Shown piece by piece: positions 45,424 through 57,062 of a DNA stretch of 64,000 nucleotides. The position numbers were made by a program, and so were the translations under genes. The notes beneath the pieces are model-generated. The model had not been told where the DNA came from. It ran no database searches and was given only the letters and a program-made list of their open reading frames with translations. Source of the stretch: Allantophomopsis cytisporea (Eukaryota > Ascomycota > Leotiomycetes > Phacidiales > Phacidiaceae); the NCBI GenBank assembly GCA_024752435.1, contig CP103021.1:744001-808000 (forward strand). The letters are read 5' to 3'. Numbering within the stretch: position 1 is the first letter of the stretch; each line of letters opens with the position of its first letter.

Positions 45424-46281
45424 GTTTGCAGATGTATGTTGAGGAAGAGCTCAAATAGCTGTCGAGAGTGCAGAAAATTGTCGAACCACAAGCGCCAAAT
45501 GTTAAGCGAATTGGGTCTAGAGTATTCTATGCCTTACATTACAGGCATAACTATCGTGATGCTGTGGAAAGCCTCAGAGTTCCACTGGCGGCAGGCTCGG
45601 GAAAATGAGAACCTTAAAATGTGTTTCGATTGGATTCAAGTCTTTTCTTGCTCTGAATGAAAAGTTGGTTGGGGTTACTCCATATTCTTACAATTGCACT
45701 TGCAATAGATGTATTGCAAGCATGATATTGACAATAAGATCGTGAACTCTTGATCAATGCTTCATGAAAGCACCAGCGACGTCTAGGTCTGGGCATTGCC
45801 TTCGTCTAAGACGCATAAAAAAAGCCACAGGCTTTACCGAGGGTTTGCTGCTGCCATTTCGCACGAGGGCACAAAAATTAAATTCCTCATCAACAAACAC
45901 CCATCCAAGTATCAAATTCAAATTCAAATTCCTCTTCCCTCAAATCAGTCTCTCATGAGCCTGGTCATGAGATGTGACGGCATGAGATTGAATGCTGTGG
46001 AGCCATGACATACTTGAATACTAATGCCTTGATCAGTTCAGCAACTTACCATTCTGACTTTACCATTCAGAGTAATTTTCCACCAGCAGTCGATCAACCA
46101 ACCCATGGTTACTATGAGCGGTACCTATCGGGTCATCGGTCCATTTATTGCGACCTCGCCCATTTCCCCGCGAATCCTCGGAGACAGAGCACTCGCGAAT
46201 CCTGGGGTATGGGGTCATATTTCACCCCCAGATCTTCCTCGTTGATATGGCATGACCACAGAACATCTCAAATCAACTGAA
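45424..46281. other. Divergent promoter region of mS45 and 3-hydroxyisobutyrate dehydrogenase
   Basis: Two genes for mitochondrial proteins diverge from here. No additional gene supported. Confidence 0.45.
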
Positions 46282-47582
46282 ATGACTATCAGCAAAATGA
46301 TTCCTTCTCTAGCCGCATCCTCGAGGCCTCTCTTGAAAAGCGCGCAAAGGCGCTCATTCTCAGCCACTGCTCGATCTCAAGCAAATTGGGGTTTTATAGG
46401 TCTCGGCCAAATGGGTATGTGCAAACGGACACGCGACATCGTTCAAATGTTTAACATTCTTTCAGGATATCCAATGGCCAAGAATTTACAGGCAAAGCTT
46501 CCTACCACAGACACACTTTACATTCATGATATAGATGAGAGCGTATCGAAGCGTTTCGCACAAGAAGTGGCCGGTGGAAAAGGCGCCGCTATCAAACTTG
46601 CAAGTTGCGTGCGCGAAGCAATCGAACCTTCTGTATGTTAACATATTTCTTCTCCTCTAAATTTCCACACTTAAGTGATGAGTTTGTTCCAAATCAATGA
46701 TCTAAGTTGGGGTCGCCCGATATGGGCGATTTCTCTCGTGATTTTATATTATACAACAAAGCCAATCCTCTGATAACATGCTAACGAATCTACCTTTTCG
46801 GATCAAATTAATCGTTGACTTCAGTGGCTGACATCTCATGTTTCTAGGAAGTTACACTCACAGTTTTGCCTCGGCCGGCCCATGTCAAGAGTGTATTCCA
46901 CCAGATTCTCAATCCAACGTTGCCTGAGCTTGCCTCTGACAAGAAGCGACTGTTCATTGACTGTTCTACAATCGATCCCTCCTCCTCGAAGGAGGTCGCG
47001 AGAGCTGTACACACTACCCAGCAAGGCCGATTTGTCGATGCCCCGATGTCTGGAGGAGTGGTCGGGGCCAGTGCTGGCACCCTAACCTTCATGGTTGGTG
47101 CTCCATCATCAGACATGCCCCACCTAGAATCCATCCTCTCCATGATGGGGAAGAAAGTCTTGCATTGTGGAGAGGAAGGTGGAGCTGGGCTATCTGTGAA
47201 ATTGGCGAACAATTACATTCTTGCTATCGCGAACATTGCTACTGCGGAGGCGATGAATATTGGAATCAAGTGGGGCCTTAATCCAAAGGTTCTTGCCAAC
47301 GTGATCAATGTCAGCACAGGAAGATGCTGGCCGAGTGAATTCAACAATCCTGTCAAGGGTGTTGTGGCTGAAGCTCCTGCTGGTCGAGATTATGCTGGTG
47401 GCTTTGGAATCAGTCTTATGAAAAAAGATCTTGATTTGGCTATCATAGCTGCGGAAGAGGCTGGCGCGAAGCTCGAGCTTGGGTACAGAGCTGCGGAAGT
47501 CTATGCTGCAGCTATACAAGACGATAGATGCATTGGGAAGGATTTCTCCGTTATATATCGGCATATTGGTGGAACTGAGTGA
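46282..47582 (+). CDS. 3-hydroxyisobutyrate dehydrogenase, mitochondrial
   Basis: NAD-dependent 3-hydroxyisobutyrate dehydrogenase of valine catabolism. Exons 46282-46414, 46466-46632 and 46848-47582; introns 51 and 215 nt. Spliced length 344 aa. A basic, Ser-rich presequence (PLLKSAQRRSFSATARSQ) precedes the Rossmann motif GFIGLGQMG (37-45). Other family motifs: FVDAPMSGGVVGA (substrate loop, 162-174) and GAGLSVKLANN with the catalytic-type Lys218. The C-terminal half has GRCWPSEFNNPV and DYAGGFGISLMKKDLDLA. Alternative in-frame ATGs lie at 46252 and 46297; the most upstream adds acidic residues, so 46282 or 46297 is preferred. Confidence 0.93.
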
Positions 47583-47974
47583 TGTTTTTGTCCACCCTAG
47601 ACATTACATTTTCCTACACTAGATATCGATAGAGATCTTAAAGCGCATAATTCGTTGGCAAAACACACCCACTTAATTGGAGTAGACCTTCACATATGAC
47701 TGTTTCTATTAAGATTGCGAAATACATTTGATATGTTGATCGATGAGAAGAAAGTGAAAGTGATATTGTAGTAGTGATTGTTGCTCGGCCGACCCCACAT
47801 TCGGCGAAAAGGCTTATTTCCGGGACGATACGCGATAAGAAATCGAAGGTCAAGGGTCGGGGAGCGGAAAGTGTTGCCGTCATCCACAGCTGTCAGAGCT
47901 CTGTCTTGTGTGGTGTTACATCAAATTCAATAAGCTCGTCTCAACTTCACTCATTTAACCACTCTCACTTCAAG
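47583..47974. other. Intergenic between the dehydrogenase and DDB1
   Basis: Same-strand spacer with the DDB1 promoter. Nothing else seen. Confidence 0.5.
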
Positions 47975-50900
47975 ATGTCATACCTCGCGCCCATACATAG
48001 ACCTAGTGCTATACGACATGCTATCAAAGCGAGACTGCTCTCAGAGGATGAGGATTGCTTAGTGGTTGGGTATGATTAACCCCAAGAAGCTATAAGAAAT
48101 ATGTTACTGATAACATCACCATGATTAGGAAAGCGAGTCGTGTAGAAATATGGAAACAAACTCCAGATGGCATGGAAATGGTGTCCTCAAAAGCAATACA
48201 TGGTCGTATTTCGATGCTTTCTAAGCTGCGTCCTCAAGGCTCGTCAACCGATCACATCTTCATTGGAACTGAGCGATTCCAATATTTTACACTTTCATGG
48301 AATACTTCTACGCAACAATTTGTTACAGTACACTCATTTGTTGACATCGCCGAGAAGCACATGCGAGACAGCCCGAATCTAGATCGCATCAGTATCGATC
48401 CCGAAGGCAAATACCTTGTGCTGGAGTTGTTTGAAGGAGTTTTGAGCATTGTGCAAATTGTGAAGCCAAAGCGGGGCAAGGCGGAATATCTTACAGATCC
48501 AGAACAAGTTCGAATAAGTGAACTATGGGTTCGTTCCAGTACGTTTCTCAATACGCAAACGCGAATACCGAAATTTGCGATACTCTACGTGGACTCAAAG
48601 GAAAGAGTACGATTAGCTACCTACCGAATCACCGACGACAAAGGACAAACGAGCTCCTTCGATCACACCAAGGATAGAGAAAATGATGTTGGCGATTTGG
48701 ACCCAGGCGCAAGCATGTTAATACCTGTACCAAAGAAAGAGGAGGGCAGCAAGAGATACCTTGTAAGAAATCAAGACAGTCATATGATGCAAGCGCAGAT
48801 GGGTGGTGTCATCGTTGTTGGGGAAACAAGGATGTTATACCTGGATGACGAGAGCAAAGCTGTTGTGCAATATGCACTCGATGAAGCAAGCATATTTGTG
48901 GCATGGGAGTCACTGGACGATGAGAGATATTTGTTGGGTGACGAATATGGCTGCTTACATCTTCTCACTCTTATCCTAGACGGTGCCTTTGTAACATCAA
49001 TGGATGTCAGGAAGATTGGTGACATTAGCCAAGCTTCGAATTTGGTATATATGGGAGACAATGTTCTCTTCGTGGCAAGTCGAGCGGGCGATAGCCAGGT
49101 TGTACAATTGAATCTTGATGAAACGGAGCCTAACGTGAAGGTTCTCCAAACGATGCCGAACATAGCTCCAATCATGGACTTCACCATTATGGATATGGGT
49201 AGTAGAGGAAGTGAACGACACACGAATGAATATTCATCGGGCCAAGCCAGAATCGTTACAGGCAGTGGGCGCTTTCAACAAGGCAGTCTAAGAAGTGTTA
49301 GAAGTGGTGTCGGTCTGGAAGATATCGGAATTTTGGCTGAGATAGACAACATCAGAGCACTGTTTAGCCTGCGTGGCTCTAAGGGTTCGGAATTGGTGGA
49401 TACCCTGGTTGTGTCTTTAGTCACAGAAACCAGAGTGTTTAAATTCAGTGCAGAGGCGGAGATTGAAGAAGTTGAAGAATTCCAGGGCTTTTCCTTTCTG
49501 GAGCATACTATATTAGCCTCGAACCTTTCAGACTGCCGTCTACTGCAAGTCACCGAATCGGGGATTCGAGTGATAGACAGTGACAGTGGAGTAACACTAT
49601 CTTCGTGGATTGCCTCAGAAGGAAAAACCATTACCACAGCAGCGGCGAATGATCAATCACTGATGATTGCTGTGAACGGAACGCTTCTATTATCCTTGGA
49701 TCTACAGAACGACCTGCATGAGATTGCTCGACAAGATCTGGGGGTAAACGACCAAGTTGCTTGTGTGCATGTTCCTGCGGACATTCCGGGAATTGGCCTT
49801 GTTGGGTTCTGGAAATCCTCAACAATTTCGATCGTCAACCTAGCAGATCTTGATGTCATTCATGGCGAGGAACTGACAGAGAAGGACAATGCTTCAGTTC
49901 CACGAAATATCGTCCTTACTCAAGTGCTACCTGACGAATTGTCTGGACCCACATTGTTCGTTGCAATGGCAGACGGGACCGTCTTCACCTTCAGTGTCAA
50001 CAAGGAGGATCTGTCGTTATCTGGAAGAAAAAGCATTATATTGGGTACCCAACAGGCTGGCTTTCAGATCTTGCCACGTAAGAATGGTCTTAGCAATGTC
50101 TTTGCAACCTGTGAGCATCCAAGTCTGATATATGGTGATGAGGGAAGGATTGTCTACTCTGCTGTTACTGCTGAAGACGCTATCTGTATTTGTCCCTTCA
50201 ATTCGGAGGCATTTCCGGATTCCATTGTGGTAGCTACAGCCGAAGGCATCAAAATATCTCAAGTAGACACCCAACGAAGGACTCACGTTAGTTCGCTTCA
50301 TATTCCGGAAACCGTGCGAAGAATAGCCTATTCCGCCGAAGAGAGGCTTTTTGGGATTGGATGCATTAAGCGGGAGCTTATTAGAGGATCAGAAGCTCTT
50401 ACCACAACCTTCAGATTGGTCGACGAGGTAACATTTGGAGAGCTTGGTAAACCTTACGATCTCAGCGATAGCCAGAACAACTCCACTGAGCTTATCGAAT
50501 GTGTGATCCGGAGCACCTTCCCAGACATACATGGGGATTTTGTAGAACGCTTCATAGTAGGAACAAGTTATCTCGATCAACAAACAAACAATAGAGGACG
50601 TATCCTCATGTTTGGAGTTGACTCTGGTAGAAGTCCCTATCTTATCCTCAACCATACTCTCAAGGGTGCATGTCGCCAGCTCGGCATCCTTGATGGTAAG
50701 ATTGTTGCTGCGTTGACTAAAACAGTGGCAATGTTCTCCTACACGCCGGAAACAGCTACTTCAGGATCACTTGAGAAGCTCGCTACTTATCGAACTGCCA
50801 CTTATCCTGTGGCGCTAGCTATCGAAGGAAATACCATCGCCGTTGGGGATATGATGCAGTCTGTTTCTTTATTGGAGTATAAACCTGGGCTTGAAGGATT

Positions 50901-51524
50901 GCCGGATACACTTACAGAGGTGGCAAGAGACTATCAGAAATTCTGGACAACGGCTGTGTGTCATGTTGATGGCGAGACTTGGTTAGAGTGCGATCATGAT
51001 GGGAACTTGAATATGCTCAGGAGAAACCTTGAAGGAGTGACGGAAAATGATAAGAGAAGGCTGCAATCCGTTGGCGAGATCAACCTTGGAGAGAAAGTTA
51101 ATACAGTTCGCAAAGTGGAAGTAGAGACGTCTGTGAATGCCTCAGTTATTCCAAGAGCATTCTTAGCTACTGTAAGCGCCCCTTCTCCCTTATATCATTA
51201 CCCTCATGTACTGATATGCCTTAGCTTGAGGGATCCATTTACCTGTATGCAAGCATCAAACCCGAATATCAAGATCTTCTCGTTCGATTGCAGAATAACA
51301 TGGCGCAATTTGTGCAGACCCTTGGCAACATTCCTTTCAACAAATACCGAGGATTCAAAACGGCTAGTCGGGAAGCTGAGGAACCATTTAGGTTCGTGGA
51401 TGGGGAACTGATTGAGCGATTTTTAGATGCGAGTGAAATACAACAAGAGGAAATATGTAGTGGTCTCGGACCTGGCGTGGAGGATATCAGGAATTTGGTT
51501 GAGGAGTTGAAGAGATTGCATTAA
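47975..51524 (+). CDS. DDB1: DNA damage-binding protein 1 (DDB1) homologue
   Basis: Adaptor subunit of cullin-4 ubiquitin ligases, acting in DNA repair, replication licensing and, in some fungi, heterochromatin control. Exons 47975-48069, 48129-51171 and 51225-51524; introns 59 and 53 nt. Spliced length 1145 aa, almost the same as human DDB1 (1140). It starts MSYLAPIHRPSAIRHAIKAR, and splicing gives VVGKASRVEIWKQTPDG. The body is a WD-like beta-propeller protein (MMS1_N region then CPSF_A region). C-terminal blocks: PRAFLAT joined to LEGSIYLYASIKPEYQDLL, YRGFKTA, FVDGELIERFLD and GVEDIRNLVEELKRLH. CFT1 and RSE1 are larger relatives, so the length and C-terminus favour DDB1. Confidence 0.93.
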
Positions 51525-52583
51525 TTAAGAAACGCTTGTGTCGAGTGTTCTAATATAGGGGAAGCTCATCTTCGATCATCTCATTGTTCGAATTGCTTTA
51601 TAGCCTACTACTAGTTTAGACTTACCTCTATTCGATGACAAATTCAGGAGTCATACTATATATAGTCTGGGCCAGATCATAAGAGATACGAGGTGGTAGA
51701 TGGTCAATACAGTGCATGATCCTCATGCGACGAGGAGGATCTTGGTGAGTGTCCTAGATAATCTGACTGAGCAGCTGGGATGAAGAAAGGGATGACTCGA
51801 CGAGAAAATTCTGTGGCTTGACGCTTTGATTGAGATGTGATATGATGCTCATATATGCCTTCTACCTAAGTGATCCTACTCAAGACATATCATAGATCAG
51901 ATAATACGTTTGTTATTAAGTCGAATCACTTCCATAAAGACTACAATTATTGAGTCACTTTTATATTAGGGCCTTACTCGAGAGGTGTGATCATCTGACC
52001 AGTAAACCTGAAAGGCTCAGGTATACCCCGTAAAACCAAGTCACCTCCTAATTACTGTTGAATGGTATCTCGAGCGCAATTGATAAACGGTCTATAAATA
52101 TATGTATATGTACTGTAACGTCTGCCTAAATTATATATCTCTACCACAAACACACCCCATTCAACTTCAATATATTACCTCAGAACGCACAGAAAAAGCC
52201 TCCTAAGGTTTCATGATTCTTATGTTTCTTAATCATTTCGTGCAACCAGTGCCAGCTGTCCATGCTGCAAACACAAATATAGAACCCCTCAAAACGCCTT
52301 TTTGCTTCTTTGCCAACGAACAAACGCACGAGGACAAAAGGAATAGGAAGAGAGATGGGATGGACTTCCCAGCTCTATGAACAAATGAAATAGGACCCTC
52401 CAGGGGGAGGGGATCCAGGTTTAGGGAAGCAACAAACATTAAAACGCTTGAGCAAGACGGGAAAGACAGTTAACGCCACCCATGCATCCATTTCAGACCT
52501 CATTTCCAGTCCAAGTCCTCCTTTAGTGTTCGCACTGGTACAACTTCACAAGTATTGATAAAGCAAGAAATACCCTCCGGAGC
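51525..52583. other. Convergent 3' flanks of DDB1 and SSK1
   Basis: About 1 kb of AT-rich sequence with no supported gene. Confidence 0.5.
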
Positions 52584-55058
52584 CTAAGCAGTGACGCTGG
52601 TATCTGCCTCGGTCTCTTCATCGATACGGCGAGTCAATGCGCCAGATGTGACAGTACCACCGTTAGAGCCCATACTAATGCGCTTCTTCTTCTTGGCCGC
52701 TGTAGTGGTTTTCTTGGCAGCTTCGGTCTCGGCGTTGAGCTGCGAAAAATCTTTCCATTTACGCCAGCCGTCGAAGTCGATAAGAGCTTGCATGCAACCC
52801 CATTCCATGACTTTGCGTTCGAGCCAGACAAAGTTGACAGGCTAACAGGGATTAGTATGAGAAGATAGATAAAGTTAAAGAATGAATTGAAGACATACCT
52901 TTGTCAGGAAATCGTTGCAACCAGCTGCCAGCGCCTCGTGACGATCACTCTGCAGGGATGATGCCGTAAGAGCGACAATGATGACCGGACTCTTGAACAG
53001 CAGCGTCGAAGGCAATTTGTCCTCACCCTCGGGTTCCTCACCCGCAGAACGCTCGGGCGCACTACTACTTGCGCTGGACGAGAAGACACCTATGGAGTTA
53101 AGTCTCTCAAGTCGACGGATCTCACGGGTTGCTTCGAGGCCGCTCATGACTGGAAGTTGAATGTCCATGAGCACTAAATGGAAACCACCAGCGCGCCATT
53201 TCGTCACTGCTTCACGACCATTCATAGCCGTTTGCCAGCGCACTTTCAGTCGCTTCATAAAGGCTTCGAGAAGCTTCAAGTTGATAATGTTGTCTTCAAC
53301 AATCAAGACATTGATAGGTGGAACGGCACCATTGAGCAATCCGGCGGGGAGGTTTGGATGATCACTTTTCTTCTTACTTTTCTTGGGGCGAGGAAGAGGT
53401 CGAGGTGATGCTACAGGTGGTGGTGTAGCTGCTCGTTGGATTTGGGTTTCTTGAGCAGGAGGAGTTGGTAAGAGGGGCGGGGCACTTGGGGCCGGAGCTG
53501 AGGTCTCTGAAGCGCTGGAGTGAGTTCTTGATCGTGGAGTTCGTGCGAGAGGATGCGTACCGTTCGGGTTGGCCAAAGGAGTCTGTACATGACCATTAAT
53601 CACAGTTGGGGAAGATGTATGTGTTCGACCGATTCGTGGCCGATCACGATGATGTCGTCGTCCACCAGGGGATGGAAGATTTGGCACGTGGCCCGTTGTG
53701 AGTACCGACATGGCATGTGATGTCGGTGCAGCGTTATGCACTGCGTGTTGATGAAGTTGGGGGACAGCAGGGGCAGTTACACTATGTGGAAGATGTGGTG
53801 ATGGATCAGTCGGTGCTGGCATTGGAGGGAAATAATCTGAGCCACCTTCCACAGGTCGAGAATCGTCAGCATAGTAGCTGACCATGTGAGGTCCAGGACG
53901 AGGAGAAGGCTTTGGAGTTCTTCGGAGAGGGACATCGATAATCAGAGCTTCCTCTACTGACTGGCCACCAGGATAATAAGCATCGAGTGTTCGTCCCATA
54001 GGTTCTTCTGGTCCTAGGGTTCGCTCCCTCTGCTGTTCTCGAGGGCATATTCGCAAAGTAACATCTGGTGAATCAAAGCTTCGTCCTAATGAATTGGCAT
54101 ATTTCTTCAAGATCATATCTCTAACATCATCTACCAAATCATCCTCATTGATGGTTACCAACGTGGCCGAAGCGCCCGGGCGACGCACCCATATCTTTCT
54201 GCTGACCATATTTGCACTGATTGTAGAGGGGCCGTTGCCCAGAAAGTAATCGAAATTGCCAGATCGGGAGGGCGGGGGTATCTCAGTCTCAAGAAGTGTC
54301 TTGATAAGTTTTGTTTGTTGTGGTGGGAGGATGCTCTGACGTCGTGGAAGGACTGGAACCGGACGTTGTGGAGCTGTTTGAGCTTTCGGTGGACTCGCTG
54401 AAATCGGTTCTGTCGATAATGGGTCTGCTACTACTGCTGATTCGTGTTCTTCTTGTTCTTCTTCTTTTTCTTCTTCTTCTTCGGTTTGTTCCTCCTTTTC
54501 TTCGTCGGCGCTAGCTTGTACAAGACTTATGGGTGGTGGTTCGATAGGTGGTGAAGGAGTGTGTTCTAGCTCAGCATCATGAGCTCCTTCTTCCTTCTCT
54601 GCCCTCTCCTCCTCGCTGGGCTCTTCGGCCACAGGGTCAGTATCGGTGCGCGGAGTTGGAAAGTCGGCGGTGGATGTGCTGTCGTGTTGGCTCTCGACGT
54701 AGTTGACCTGTAGATAGTTTGTGGGTTGTGTTTGCGTGGTATCGACAGTCGGAGTGGTCGTTGATGGACTCAGTTGATCGAGACTCTCACTGCGAACATT
54801 TAGGCTCTCGCTAGCACCATCCTTTTGACCAACGGTCTCTAGCTTCCCCTCCAAATCTCCCCCAAAGTCACTGTGGTCGCCATTCAACTCCAGATCAGCA
54901 TGCCGCGGCGACGATGGATTCAAGCTTCCCCTCGAGAACAATGTTCGTACGGATTGAGCTCGTTGCGTTACGGAAGCCAACGATGATTCTGAGGTCGACA
55001 TGGAATTTCGTCGGGTAAATTTGGCCCTTAGGCGTTCCTTGAGCTCAGCAATCGCCAT
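52584..55058 (-). CDS. SSK1: Response regulator SSK1 (HOG pathway phosphorelay)
   Basis: Ssk1-type response regulator that receives phosphate from the Ypd1 phosphorelay and controls the MAPKKK of the HOG pathway. Exons (minus) 55058-52899 and 52841-52584; intron 57 nt. Spliced length 805 aa. Low-complexity N-terminus with RLRAKFTRRNS, an acidic Glu-rich block and a Pro/Ser-rich middle. The receiver domain begins at about residue 583: NVLIVEDNIINLKLLEAFMK, phospho-acceptor Asp632 in LVLMDIQLPVMSG, and ALTAS. An insert of roughly 30 residues before SPVIIVALTAS is typical of Ssk1. Splicing joins NDFLTK to PVNFVWLERKVMEWG. The frame extends upstream of 55058 to a perfect-looking 3' splice site (TTTCGCAG just before 55123), so a leader intron or extra N-terminal exon is possible. 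Confidence 0.9.
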
Positions 55059-57062
55059 TCGACGCGAGATTCTCTGAAGGCTGCCCTGGAAGGCACGCAA
55101 GCCCCTTGACCTCGCCACAGTTCTGCGAAAGGAAATAAATAACACAATAGATGGGAAGAGAGTTCTTTTTACACAATAAAAGGCTAGTGTTCTAGACCGA
55201 TGCGCAGAACTGTTGGAATTTTTGTTTTGGTTGTGACCTCATGGGCGGACTTGGGCGGCCAAATTGCGCTCAATGCTGTGTTTGCTGGCGCGGCATCACG
55301 CAGCGCGGGAAATTGAGAAGGAACCTTCCCGGAAGTGAATCTCCAGAATCTGCCTTTTGGTTTTCTCTGGACCGACGCGTGTAGACAAGGTACCATGTAA
55401 GCAAGTGCAAGGTACCTATACGCAGTAAGGTCAAGTGAAAGGCAGGGCAAGGTAAGGTATGACACGGCAGGGTAATAGTGATGGTGGGAGGGTGACAGAA
55501 GACCCGCAACTGTCTTGAAAGGTATGAAGGTGAATGTGAGTGTGATTGTGAATGCGAATCTGGACGTGAGTATATGTACGGAGCACGAATATGCGTGTAT
55601 GTACGGGAGAGGTAATGAATATGGGCTGCTTTTTGTGGGATGGCTTGATGAAGACGAGAGCAAAGCAGCAGACAAGGCAGAGCAGAGCAGAGCAGCAATT
55701 GGCCTCGATTACTGATATGATTGTCTGAATAAAAGATACCATGGATAAGATGGGGACAACAAGGTAAGTAGTATTTGACAACACATGCACTCGCTCAGCT
55801 ATGTCCCGTTATTGTTTTTTTCCCTACTCCCTGGGCCTTTGAAAAGTTATGCAAATAAATGGTGGAAATGTACGAGTACGGAGTAATCTTGTTGGCTCGA
55901 CAGGGGTAAAAAGGAGCCCACATAATACCTCATCCTTGCCAGCGAGGTAAAGTAGCAACGAACGACAGCTAACGACTAAGGTACTTGTACATAAGTCGAT
56001 CTATCTATGCCGTCGGAGTACATGTGTATGTGCCTGCTGCTGATGATGTACGTTGATGATCGATCTCAGAAAGGATCGATTCGTCATTTTGGTTTACGAT
56101 GTCCCTATTATGAAATGGCTGGTTAATGAGAACAACCATATAGAATGTCAATTTGTGTCGAGTAGATCATGTTTGATGTTCAGGGATGACTTATATATAA
56201 GCGTATTTGAAAATGCCATACCCATGGAACTGGAGTAAGTTATCCCATTCTCGTCTCGGGGGCCCGGCTTCCTTCAAATTAAGGCAGCCGAAGTGGTTCA
56301 TCTGCAGTACTGGCCAAGTGAGTCGACCCAAGATGTACAATATGAACCCTGCATACATAAGTATTTGGTGGGGATGAATAAAAGAGTGCGGAGTGTTTTG
56401 AGTTGAATCACTTGGCTAGAGAGTTTGTACCTTACTCCGTGAAGCGCTCTGATATGTATGGCACCATAGTAATAGAGTGCTAACAACTGACTCGCCTGAT
56501 CCGTACTATGGAGCCATCTTCGCTTCAGTCCATTTCACTTCCACAACATCCCAGGCTCCTGAGTAGGTGAAGGCTTCAAATAACCTTGTGATCATTCCCA
56601 CCGAGCTCGCACTGTATCGACCCACCTCGGGATCATCGGAATTCTAGGAGAGAAAGAACAAATGCTTTGAGCTACAACGGATCTCACGGCAAAAGACTAG
56701 ATGTCAGGCTTCTTCATTCGATATCTATCAACCAACGACGCAATCGACCTGTACATATCCATCTGTCTCCATCGACGACTAACTTATCATCACCCTCATC
56801 CCACACACGATTACAAAACTAATAGACAAGAAGGACATGTTTGGTAACAAGCGTAAAGCATGGAAAAGTGAAGGAAGTTTAAAAGAAAAAAGTGTATGCA
56901 ATGAGCCCTCATAATGCATGTCGTATCGACCACTCCAAACCCATGAGAATTGCCCCCAAGTGCCCATTGAACGCCCCGCTAAAGTGTTGAATCGACTCCC
57001 ATCCATTATGGCGGAAAAGAAAACAAATGCAATAATAAGAAATGTGATGGCTTGACGTCAGG
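55059..57062. other. Intergenic, SSK1 promoter/leader and HAL-type kinase 3' region
   Basis: About 2 kb without supported genes. TACGCAGTA (55419-55427) and TACGGAGTA (55877-55885) motifs occur. Confidence 0.45.

Noticed and set aside
46711..46727. Small hairpin TCGCCC-GATAT-GGGCGA
   Set aside because: Lies inside an intron and is too small to suggest a terminator or structured RNA on its own.
46675..46773. Possible second box C/D snoRNA in the 215-nt intron of the 3-hydroxyisobutyrate dehydrogenase gene (GTGATGA and CTGA, 99-nt span)
   Set aside because: No closing stem outside the boxes and neither guide region matched rRNA that I can recall; the intron's unusual length is the only other support. 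Worth a small-RNA check but not a call.
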